A stretch of DNA of 64,000 nt, from NCBI RefSeq assembly GCF_029543085.1, contig NZ_CP119967.1, positions 2,568,501 through 2,632,500 of the forward strand, given 5' to 3'. This document shows, piece by piece, positions 7,225 through 14,670 of the stretch. The notes under the pieces are model-generated. The model was not told the DNA's origin and did not search any database. It was given only the letters and a program-made list of their open reading frames with translations. Within the stretch, counting starts at the first letter, position 1; every line of letters begins with the position of its first letter. The position numbers were made by a program, and so were the translations under genes. Origin of the DNA: Pseudomonas sp. A34-9 (GTDB taxonomy: Bacteria; Pseudomonadota; Gammaproteobacteria; Pseudomonadales; Pseudomonadaceae).

Positions 7225-8436
7225 ATGTACCTCATCGCATTCCTCGGCGGTCTGCTGACCGTACTCAGCCCCTGCATCCTGCCGGTGGTGCCGTTTCTGT
7301 TTGCCGGTACCCAACGCAGCCGCGCGGCGATTTTGTTGACCCTCGGCGGCATGGCCCTGACCTTTGCCTTGATTGCGAGCCTCGCCGTGGTCAGCAGCGA
7401 GTGGGTGGTTCAGGCCAGCAACAGCGGACGTTACGTCGCACTGATCGTGATGAGTGTGTTCGCTCTGTCGCTGATGTCGGCGCGGATTGGCGACTGGCTG
7501 ACGCGGCCCTTCGTGATGCTCGGCAATCGCCTCGATCCGGGCGCGCGCAAGAAGGCCGGACCGATGGGCTCGATCATGCTCGGCGTGGCCACGGGGTTGC
7601 TGTGGGCGCCGTGTGCCGGTCCGATTCTCGGGGTGATTCTCAGCGGGGCCATGTTGCAAGGTGCCAATGCGCAGACCAGCCTGTTGCTGTTGGCCTACGG
7701 CGCCGGCAGTGCATTGTCGCTGGGCACGCTGATTTTCACCGGGCGCCGCTTGGTCAACCGCTTGAAACCGTCGATCCCTGTCACCGGTTGGCTGCGCCGT
7801 GGGGCCGGTGTGGCGGTGCTCGCCACTGCCGCCGTGATTGCCACGGGCACCGATAAAACCTTGCTGGCCAACACGTCATCCGCAGGCGTGGCGCGTGTCG
7901 AAAAAAGCCTGTTGGAAAACGTGCCGAAAGTGCTCGATTACGTCGTCAGCAAAGTCCGCGCGGACTCGCCGATGGAGCAGGGCCAAGGGGCGATGCCCTC
8001 ACTCTCCGGCGCGGTGCAATGGCTCAACTCGCCTGAGCTGAACGCCGATTCCTTGCGCGGCAAAGTGGTGCTGGTGGATTTCTGGACCTACGACTGCATC
8101 AACTGTCAGCACACCTTGCCGTACGTCAAAGACTGGGCGCAGAAATACGAAAAGGACGGGCTCGTAGTGATCGGCGTGCACACCCCGGAATACGGCTATG
8201 AGCGAATCATCGACAACGTTAAAGATCAGGTGAAAAAACTTGGCATTACCTACCCGGTGGCCATCGATAACAACTATGCGATCTGGCGCAACTTCGACAA
8301 TCAATACTGGCCGGCGCATTACCTGATCGACGCCAGGGGGCAGGTGCGTTACAGCCACTTCGGCGAAGGTCGCTACGAAACGCAGGAGCAGATGATCCAG
8401 CAGTTGCTCAAGGAGGCGAAGGCACCTGCCGCTTGA
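7225..8436 (+). CDS. DipZ-like cytochrome c biogenesis/thiol-disulfide protein (CcdA-thioredoxin fusion)
   Basis: The 403-residue protein fuses an N-terminal CcdA-type membrane domain (cysteine motifs LSPCILP near residue 12 and APCAGP near 131, about six transmembrane segments) to a periplasmic thioredoxin-fold domain with the active site CINC in WTYDCINCQHTLPY. Such proteins carry electrons from cytoplasmic thioredoxin across the membrane to reduce periplasmic disulfides. Longer DipZ proteins have an extra C-terminal domain, which is absent here; the thioredoxin domain runs nearly to the end. It closes an operon with two cysteine-containing secreted proteins and lies beside the two-component system. 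Confidence 0.88.
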   Translation: MYLIAFLGGLLTVLSPCILPVVPFLFAGTQRSRAAILLTLGGMALTFALIASLAVVSSEWVVQASNSGRYVALIVMSVFALSLMSARIGDWLTRPFVMLGNRLDPGARKKAGPMGSIMLGVATGLLWAPCAGPILGVILSGAMLQGANAQTSLLLLAYGAGSALSLGTLIFTGRRLVNRLKPSIPVTGWLRRGAGVAVLATAAVIATGTDKTLLANTSSAGVARVEKSLLENVPKVLDYVVSKVRADSPMEQGQGAMPSLSGAVQWLNSPELNADSLRGKVVLVDFWTYDCINCQHTLPYVKDWAQKYEKDGLVVIGVHTPEYGYERIIDNVKDQVKKLGITYPVAIDNNYAIWRNFDNQYWPAHYLIDARGQVRYSHFGEGRYETQEQMIQQLLKEAKAPAA

Positions 8437-8453
8437 TCAGCAAAACCAATGGC

Positions 8454-8915
8454 TCAGAGGTCACGCGCCATGAGCCATTGCTCGTTGTCCCAAGCGCGAA
8501 AACGCTGCAGAACCTGCCAGCCGCGTTTGGCGTAGTAATCCTGCTTTGTCTGCGTGTGCAGGTACAAACGGGCAAACCCGCAGTCTTTCGCCTCCTGACA
8601 AATCCCTTCAATCAAGCGTTCCGCCAGCCCTTGCCCGCGCGCGCCAGGGCTGACGAATACGCAGGCCAGCCATGGGCCGAGATCAGGGCGCGAGGCGAGG
8701 TCATCGCGTGCCAGCGCCGCGCCGCCGACCAGCTGTTCACCGTCCATGGCGATCAGGCAGGACCAGTCACCATTACCTTGGCCTTGGGCAAATTCACGCT
8801 GCCATTCGGCCAGCGGTTGGTCGACGTATTCGTAAGGGAATTGTTGATGAATCCATTGGGCATAGTGGTCGCTGTGCTGCATGTGATGCGCGAGCCAATC
8901 AATTTTCAGTGACAT
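8454..8915 (-). CDS. GNAT-family N-acetyltransferase
   Basis: A 153-residue single-domain GNAT protein that would transfer an acetyl group from acetyl-CoA. The acetyl-CoA loop is visible as VSPGARGQGLAERLI, preceded by the strand PWLACVFV, and the usual tail KQDYYAKRGWQVL is present. The start at 8915 is taken from where family similarity begins (MSLKIDWLAHHMQ); its ribosome site is weak and a longer in-frame start at 9023 cannot be excluded. It converges with the DipZ-like gene with a 17-bp gap. Substrate unknown. Confidence 0.85.
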   Translation of the reverse strand: MSLKIDWLAHHMQHSDHYAQWIHQQFPYEYVDQPLAEWQREFAQGQGNGDWSCLIAMDGEQLVGGAALARDDLASRPDLGPWLACVFVSPGARGQGLAERLIEGICQEAKDCGFARLYLHTQTKQDYYAKRGWQVLQRFRAWDNEQWLMARDL

Positions 8916-9139
8916 CCGACGAGTCCGTTCGAGAAGCGAGCGAACATCAGAAACCAATCGCCGAGCGTTGGCAATCCTGAAGGTGTTCCAGCCGCTTAAC
9001 AGATTCGCGCCACTCATCGGCAAACCCCGTGTTTCAGGGGTTGCCGGACGATCGGCAGCGACGCCAACCGGTTGCAGCGCGATAGTGGACGAGCAGGGTC
9101 ACTGCCGGCCCTGCCACATAAAAAGAACGCGAGGTTGCC

Positions 9140-9412
9140 ATGCCGAAATTCGTGATTGAACGCGAGATTCCAGGAGCCGGAAAGCTGTCGGATGCAGAAC
9201 TCAAGGCCGTGTCGCAAACGTCCTGTCAGGCGTTGCGTGATCTCGGGCCGCAGGTGCAGTGGCTGCAGAGTTACGTCACGGCTGACAAAGTTTATTGCGT
9301 GTACATCGCGCCCGACGAAGAGCAAGTGCGCGAACACGCCAGGCTCGGTGGGTTTCCTGCCAACAGTGTGGCGCGTGTGGTGACGGTCATCGATCCGACG
9401 ACGGCCGAATGA
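9140..9412 (+). CDS. DUF4242 small protein
   Basis: A 90-residue protein with the DUF4242 pattern: MPKFVIEREIPGAG at the start, a central WLQSYVTADKVYCVYIAPDE and a downstream EHARLGGFPANSVARV. Members are ferredoxin-like small proteins, some annotated as nickel-binding, with no settled function. GAGG is present 5 bases ahead of the ATG. It is followed after 34 bp by a methyltransferase and is likely co-transcribed. Confidence 0.8.
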   Translation: MPKFVIEREIPGAGKLSDAELKAVSQTSCQALRDLGPQVQWLQSYVTADKVYCVYIAPDEEQVREHARLGGFPANSVARVVTVIDPTTAE

Positions 9413-9446
9413 TCACCGGTTCCCCCCAGCAGCGGAGTTCACGTTC

Positions 9447-10259
9447 ATGAGTACCCCGATTGATCTGACTGCCTTGAAGGAACGCCAGAAAGTCGCGTGG
9501 GCCAGTGGCGACTACGCCGTGATTGGCACGACGTTGCAAATCGTCGGTGAAAACCTCGCCGAGGCTTGCGACCTGCGTTGCGACGAGGAGGTACTGGATG
9601 TCGCCGCCGGCAACGGTAATGCGACGCTGGCGGCGGCACGGCGCGGTTGTCTGGTCACCTCGACCGACTACGTCGCGGCATTGCTGGAGCGCGGGCAGGA
9701 TCGTGCCCGGGCGGAGCATCTGGAAGTGACTTTTCAGGTGGCCGATGCCGAAGCGCTGCCGTTCGCCGACGAGAGTTACGACGTGGTGCTGTCGACCTTT
9801 GGCGTGATGTTCGCGCCGGATCAGGACAAGGCTGCTGCTGAACTCGGCCGGGTTTGTCGCCTTGGCGGCCGGATTGGTCTGGCCAACTGGACACCGGAAG
9901 GTTTTGTTGGCCAGATGTTCAAGACCCTTGGCCGGCATCTGCCACCGCCTGCCGGTGCCCAGCCCCCCTCGAATTGGGGCTCCGATGCGTGGCTGCACAA
10001 GCATTTCGACGACCGTGATTTTCTGCTGCGCGTGACGCGGCGCGAGTTCAACTTCCGCTATCGCTCGGCCGCGCATTTCATCGACATCTTCCGCCATTGG
10101 TACGGGCCGGTGCATAAGGCCTTTGCGGCACTACCGCCGGAGAGCGGGCAGGCGCTGGAGAGTGATCTGGCGGATTTGCTCAATCGATTGAATCGGGCGG
10201 GGGAAGGTTCATTGGTGGTGCCGAGTGAGTATCTGGAGGTGGTGATCACTAAACGCTGA
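9447..10259 (+). CDS. Class I SAM-dependent methyltransferase (UbiE/Methyltransf_11 type)
   Basis: The 270-residue product carries SAM motif I as VLDVAAGNGNATLAAARRG, the acidic residue of motif II in TSTDYV, and a motif LPFADESYDVVLSTFGVMFAPD typical of UbiE-like enzymes acting on small molecules. GGAG stands 9 bases before the ATG. It follows the DUF4242 gene closely. The substrate is not evident from sequence or context. Confidence 0.87.
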   Translation: MSTPIDLTALKERQKVAWASGDYAVIGTTLQIVGENLAEACDLRCDEEVLDVAAGNGNATLAAARRGCLVTSTDYVAALLERGQDRARAEHLEVTFQVADAEALPFADESYDVVLSTFGVMFAPDQDKAAAELGRVCRLGGRIGLANWTPEGFVGQMFKTLGRHLPPPAGAQPPSNWGSDAWLHKHFDDRDFLLRVTRREFNFRYRSAAHFIDIFRHWYGPVHKAFAALPPESGQALESDLADLLNRLNRAGEGSLVVPSEYLEVVITKR

Positions 10260-10266
10260 AATCAAT

Positions 10267-10356
10267 TGTGGGAGCGAGCTTGCTCGCGAAAGCGGTGTTC
10301 CAGTCGACGAAAAAGTTGACTGATGTACCGTCTTCGCGAGCAAGCTCGCTCCCACA
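10267..10356. repeat. REPIN (inverted GTGGGAGCGAGCTTGCTCGCG pair)
   Basis: Two REP sequences TGTGGGAGCGAGCTTGCTCGC face each other across about 45 bp between the convergent methyltransferase and phosphatidylcholine synthase genes. The arms are nearly perfect, so the transcript can fold as one long hairpin. It is a mobile REPIN-type element of Pseudomonas. Confidence 0.9.
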
Positions 10357-10381
10357 GGGGCAGGTACTTTGGCAGTTGAGC

Positions 10382-11104
10382 CTATTTCACCTGCGGCCGC
10401 TCAAACCACTCCAGCGCCGTGCGCCAGATGCAGATCCCCAGAAAGTACGCCGACATCAGCAACCACAAGCCCATCACCATCGGATTGATTACCGGATGGT
10501 TGAGCACCAGCGACAGGCTGCACAGCAGCCAGATCGCCGTCACCGCAATGTTGATCGGCATGAACCGGCGTACGCGGAACGGGTGCAAAAACTTCATCCG
10601 CGTCACGGTCAGCAACGCCAGGCCAATTACCGTCAGGAACGTAATCCAGGGCCCCGGACCGATGATGTACAAACACAGCGCGACCACATTCCACGCCGCC
10701 GGAAACCCGACAAAGTAGTTGTCCTTGCTCTTCATATTGACGTTGCAGAAGCAGAACAGCGACGACACCAGAATCAGCGACACGGTGAGCAGCAGGGTGT
10801 AGTCGGGCAATGGAATGTAGCGATAGATGAACAGCGCCGGAATGAACACGTACGTCAGGTAATCGATCACCAGATCAAGGATCGAACCGTCGAAGCTCGG
10901 CAGCACCGATTGCACATTGACCTTGCGCGCCAGCGCGCCGTCGAGGCCATCGACAATCAGCGCCACGCCCAGCCACATCAGGCAATGGGTCGGCTGGTTT
11001 TCCAACAGGGCGAGGGTGGCCAGAAAGGCAGTGACCACGCCAGTCGCAGTAAAACCATGGGCGCCCCATGCTTTGAGCCTGGCGATGTGTACAGTCGATA
11101 TCAC
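10382..11104 (-). CDS. pcs: Phosphatidylcholine synthase (CDP-alcohol phosphatidyltransferase)
   Basis: This 240-residue integral membrane enzyme would condense CDP-diacylglycerol with choline to make phosphatidylcholine. The CDP-alcohol transferase motif is visible as DGLDGALARK followed by FDGSILDLVIDYLT, in the form found in Pcs proteins, with about eight hydrophobic segments. The GTG start at 11104 has GGAGA about 8 bases upstream and matches the usual N-terminus (KAWGAHGFTATG soon after); an in-frame ATG at 11167 lies further up and is less likely. Length fits the family (about 240). It is monocistronic. Confidence 0.9.
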   Translation of the reverse strand: MISTVHIARLKAWGAHGFTATGVVTAFLATLALLENQPTHCLMWLGVALIVDGLDGALARKVNVQSVLPSFDGSILDLVIDYLTYVFIPALFIYRYIPLPDYTLLLTVSLILVSSLFCFCNVNMKSKDNYFVGFPAAWNVVALCLYIIGPGPWITFLTVIGLALLTVTRMKFLHPFRVRRFMPINIAVTAIWLLCSLSLVLNHPVINPMVMGLWLLMSAYFLGICIWRTALEWFERPQVK

Positions 11105-11362
11105 GGGGGCGTTCTCCAGAAAGTGAAGCAAGCCGGGTATCACCCTTGGCGGGAAGGGCGCCGGCAAACCGGGTCGGGGTTGCAGCTATCGACCGGTCTG
11201 GCCGGGATAAGGTTCACCATTGATCAATCTTAGCTGGCCGGCAAAAAATACGCGGACGAAATCCATCGGAGCATTGAGTGTCAGCCAAACGGTGCTGGCG
11301 CGATGGCTTAAGGGGTCTATCGTTGCCAGACGCAGTCACTGCCAATGCTTGAGGATGACGTC

Positions 11363-12124
11363 ATGAACACCAGCGATTTGCTTGAACAACTGCTGCGAGG
11401 CCAAGCCTCGGCGGGACAACAATCTGCCAACCCGGCTGGCGGCTTGGGCGGCTTGGGTGGGTTGCTGGGCGGCCTGCTCGGTGGCGGCTCGGGCGCGGCC
11501 AGCGGCGGCGGATCCGCCGGTGGACTTGGCGGCTTGGGCGGCCTGCTCGGTGGTTTGCTCGGCGGCGGTGCCGGTGGTGGTCTGGGCGGTGCCTTGGGTG
11601 GGGCGCCAGGTGGCGGCACGCAAAGCCGCTCCGGCGGGACCAATTATGCGGCGCTGGCGTCGTTGGGCATGATGGCGTTCCAGGCGTATCAGGCCTGGCA
11701 ACGCAGCCAGGCCAGCGCGGCCCCGCAACAGATTCCACAGACGGCGAATCTCCTTGCTGGCCCGGACGTCGAAGAACACAGCCACGCGGTGCTTCGCGCG
11801 TTGATTGCGGCGGCCAAGGCTGACGGTGAGATCGACGCCCGGGAACAACAGATGATCAGCGGGGAAATCAGCAAACACACCGACGACCCCCAATTGCAGC
11901 AATGGTTTGAGGACGAAGTCGCGAAACCGCTGGACGCCAACGAAGTTGCGCAGGCCGCCAACGGCGATCCGGCCATGGCCGCTGAAATGTATCTGGTCAG
12001 CGTGATCCTCGTGGATGACGAGCAGGACGCCGAGCGCAGTTATCTGGATGAACTGGCAGCCGCGTTGAATATCGACCCGCAGTTGCAGGTGCATCTCGAA
12101 CAACAGGCCAAAGGCCAGGCCTGA
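11363..12124 (+). CDS. TerB-like/DUF533 protein with glycine-rich linker
   Basis: The 253-residue protein begins with MNTSDLLEQLLRGQ, continues with a long Gly-rich low-complexity stretch (about residues 20-95, repeats of GGLGGLLGGLL), a short hydrophobic segment (YAALASLGMMAFQAYQAW), and a C-terminal TerB/DUF533 helical domain (VLRALIAAAKADGEIDAREQQMI). TerB-type domains are linked to metal and envelope stress, but the role of this membrane-associated subgroup is unknown. The start at 11363 has GAGGA upstream; an ATG 18 bases earlier is less well placed. Confidence 0.85.
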   Translation: MNTSDLLEQLLRGQASAGQQSANPAGGLGGLGGLLGGLLGGGSGAASGGGSAGGLGGLGGLLGGLLGGGAGGGLGGALGGAPGGGTQSRSGGTNYAALASLGMMAFQAYQAWQRSQASAAPQQIPQTANLLAGPDVEEHSHAVLRALIAAAKADGEIDAREQQMISGEISKHTDDPQLQQWFEDEVAKPLDANEVAQAANGDPAMAAEMYLVSVILVDDEQDAERSYLDELAAALNIDPQLQVHLEQQAKGQA

Positions 12125-12129
12125 CAGCA

Positions 12130-12176
12130 GAATCAAAAGATCGTCCGATCGCGGCCCGAGCCTTCGGCAGCTCCTA
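12130..12176. repeat. Degenerate half of the GATCAAAAGATCGCAGC...GCAGCTCCTA repeat
   Basis: The stretch ATCAAAAGATCG followed by GCCTTCGGCAGCTCCTA resembles the right arm of the palindromic repeat family, but the left arm is missing and the middle is altered. It lies just after the TerB-like gene. Confidence 0.55.
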
Positions 12177-12311
12177 AAGGTTGTTTCAGTGCATCTGACG
12201 GCCGTCCGTCCGGGCAATTTTCACGTCGATTGAATTTTTCACAGGCGCCGCCTCTCTGCTGCTGTAGAGGCGTGTGGAACAACGTCCTGCCAATCGACCG
12301 AGAACTTTGCC

Positions 12312-13688
12312 ATGACTGTCCTGACACACCTGCAAGCTGCGCCTGCCCAACCGCATGCGATGAACCCCGCCGGGAGCATCCGGCAGATCTATGAAGCGCT
12401 GTTGCGCGATGATAATTGCCAGGACCTTGCGCAGGCGTTTTTGCAGGAGCAACTGCAACTTGCCGCGCAGCTCAGCGATTCTTTGCCCGAAGATCCGACG
12501 ACGTGGCACGCCTGGGTGGCCGAACATTGCGCCGATGTCGCCCGGCAATACGCCGACTATCTGCAACAACGCAAGGCCGGTGGGCCTCGGCAGTTCTTCC
12601 GTGGCAAGGCGCAGGCGCTGTATTTTCTGCAAGCGGTGGCACCGACCAAACTGGTCGACGGCGCCTGGCTTGCTGGCCTGTTACCGCGCTGGCAGGACCC
12701 GCGTTTCCAAGGCTTGTTGCGAACCTTTCTGGAAGAACTGGGCGAAGGCAATCCAGCGCAAAATCACGTGGTGATTTACCAGAAATTGCTCGCCGAACAC
12801 GACTTGCAGGACAGCAGCGCCATCGACGATGAACGCTACCTGCAAGGCGCGATACAACTGGCGCTCGGTGTCTGTGGCGCTGATTACTTGCCCGAGGTGA
12901 TCGGCTACAACCTCGGCTACGAACAATTGCCTTTGCACTTGTTGATCAGCAGTTACGAACTCAGTGAGCTAGGCATCGATCCTTACTACTTCACCCTGCA
13001 TGTGACCATCGACAACGCCAGCACCGGCCATGCGCAAAAAGCCGTGCAGGCGGCGCTCGATCTGCTGCCACTTGAGGCTGATCGCGCCGAGTTTCTGCGC
13101 CGCGTAGCGCTGGGCTATCGGCTCAACGACCTGGGGCAGGGCAGTCGCGCGATCATTGAAGGTTTCGACCTTGAGCATGAATTGCTGGCGATGCTTGAAC
13201 GCAAGTGCCCATTCGCCCAACACATGCACTCCGACTACTGCCGCTTCGAAGGGCAGACCGTCAATCAGTGGCTGGCGGCACCGGAGCAATTGCCCGGTTT
13301 TCTCCAGGCATTGCAGAACAAAGGCTGGATCAAGCGCCACGAAGACCCGCAGGCCAGTCGTTTTTGGCAACTGATCGCGGGCGACGGTGCGGCGATGTTT
13401 GGCGTGTTCAATGCCTACGAAAAACAACTGATGCACGACTGGATCGCCGGCGACTGGACGCCGTCAGATAAAGCCAAACCTGTTCGACGGCACAGTCAAA
13501 CCGCAGCGCCCATCGAAGGGCTTGAACAGGATCCCGACGTACAGGCGCTCAACGCTGCGCTGCAAGGTCAGGACGGCTTGGCGCAGATGGCGATTCTGAT
13601 CCCCTGGCTCGCCCCGGCCCGCCATGCACACCCGGCCGGACTGCTCGCCACGCGGCGTTTTATCGAACTCAAATCCCGCTTGCCTTAA
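12312..13688 (+). CDS. Haem-oxygenase-like diiron oxidase family protein (iron-containing redox enzyme)
   Basis: The 458-residue protein matches the iron-containing redox enzyme family with a haem-oxygenase-like fold (HDO type). Candidate iron ligands can be read in LEELGEGNPAQNH (Glu and His) and in the hallmark YYFTLHVTIDNASTGHA (His, Asp, His). Enzymes of this group catalyse O2-dependent oxidations such as N-oxygenation, decarboxylation and C-C cleavage. The C-terminal ~150 residues include an additional region (QALQNKGWIKRH...) not needed for the fold. The methyltransferase gene follows after 11 bp, implying that the two act on the same molecule or peptide. Substrate unknown. Confidence 0.82.
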   Translation: MTVLTHLQAAPAQPHAMNPAGSIRQIYEALLRDDNCQDLAQAFLQEQLQLAAQLSDSLPEDPTTWHAWVAEHCADVARQYADYLQQRKAGGPRQFFRGKAQALYFLQAVAPTKLVDGAWLAGLLPRWQDPRFQGLLRTFLEELGEGNPAQNHVVIYQKLLAEHDLQDSSAIDDERYLQGAIQLALGVCGADYLPEVIGYNLGYEQLPLHLLISSYELSELGIDPYYFTLHVTIDNASTGHAQKAVQAALDLLPLEADRAEFLRRVALGYRLNDLGQGSRAIIEGFDLEHELLAMLERKCPFAQHMHSDYCRFEGQTVNQWLAAPEQLPGFLQALQNKGWIKRHEDPQASRFWQLIAGDGAAMFGVFNAYEKQLMHDWIAGDWTPSDKAKPVRRHSQTAAPIEGLEQDPDVQALNAALQGQDGLAQMAILIPWLAPARHAHPAGLLATRRFIELKSRLP

Positions 13689-13699
13689 GGACCTTGCCG

Positions 13700-14653
13700 A
13701 TGAATCAGGAAGAAAAACTCTGCCCCAACGACCTCGTGCTGCTGCACCTCGGCCGGCGCTTGTTGGCAGACGGATATCGGTTCACCACGCCGACGCCGTT
13801 GACCCATCAACGGGTCAACCAGCGTGACGAGGGCCAGATGGCCGACTCTTTGCGCGATGTGTTCGGCTGGTCGCGTCCGTTCGCGCCGGGGTTGTTGTCG
13901 GCCGATGAACAGCGGCAACTGCAAGACGCGCAGGTCATTGATAGTTACGAAGGCCACTTGAAGAGCAGGGTGCGCTGGTCAAGTCTGGATGATTTGCTCT
14001 TCGTGCATTCGGCGTTCCCCACCGAGGCGGCTGACGCGGTGTTTTTCGGCCCCGACACCTACCGTTTTGCGCAACTGATCCATGCCCACCTGCAGCAGAA
14101 CTTCGCCCCCATCCATCGCGCGGTGGACATCGGTTGTGGGGCTGGCGTCGGTGCGATTCTGATCGGCCGTGCCCGTCGCGAGGCACAGGTGCTGGCGCTG
14201 GACATCAACCCTGCGGCGTTGCGTCTGACCGCGATCAATGCCGCGCTGGCGGAAGTCGCCAACGTCGAAGTGCACGCCAGTGATCTGTTGCAGGGCGTCG
14301 ATGGCGAGTTCGACCTGATTGTCGCCAACCCACCCTACATGGCCGATCCGGCGGAGCGCGCGTATCGCCATGGTGGCGGAACGCTGGGGGCAGGGCTGTC
14401 GTTGCGCATTGTCGAACAAGCGCTGAATCGACTGGCGCCCGGCGGCTCGCTGTTGCTCTACACCGGTGTGGCGATGGTCGATGGGCGCGATCCGTTTCTC
14501 GACACCGTGCTGCCACGACTGGACGAGCAGCGCTTTGGCTGGACGTACCGCGAACTCGATCCGGATGTCTTCGGCGAAGAACTGCTCAACCCCGGCTATC
14601 AACGGGTCGACCGGATCGCAGTGGTGGCGCTGACCGTGACCCGGATGGGCTGA
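13700..14653 (+). CDS. Class I methyltransferase with NPPY motif, partner of the diiron oxidase
   Basis: The 317-residue protein has a C-terminal SAM-binding domain (AVDIGCGAGVGAILIGRA) and the motif IVANPPYMADP typical of N5-glutamine or N6-adenine methyltransferases of the PrmC/HemK kind. The N-terminal 130 residues do not look like PrmC and may bind a different substrate. AAGGA precedes the ATG at 13700; a TTG two codons upstream is less likely. It starts 11 bp after the oxidase-family gene, forming a tight pair. Confidence 0.85.
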   Translation: MNQEEKLCPNDLVLLHLGRRLLADGYRFTTPTPLTHQRVNQRDEGQMADSLRDVFGWSRPFAPGLLSADEQRQLQDAQVIDSYEGHLKSRVRWSSLDDLLFVHSAFPTEAADAVFFGPDTYRFAQLIHAHLQQNFAPIHRAVDIGCGAGVGAILIGRARREAQVLALDINPAALRLTAINAALAEVANVEVHASDLLQGVDGEFDLIVANPPYMADPAERAYRHGGGTLGAGLSLRIVEQALNRLAPGGSLLLYTGVAMVDGRDPFLDTVLPRLDEQRFGWTYRELDPDVFGEELLNPGYQRVDRIAVVALTVTRMG

Positions 14654-14670
14654 AACAAGGCAGGTGCACG

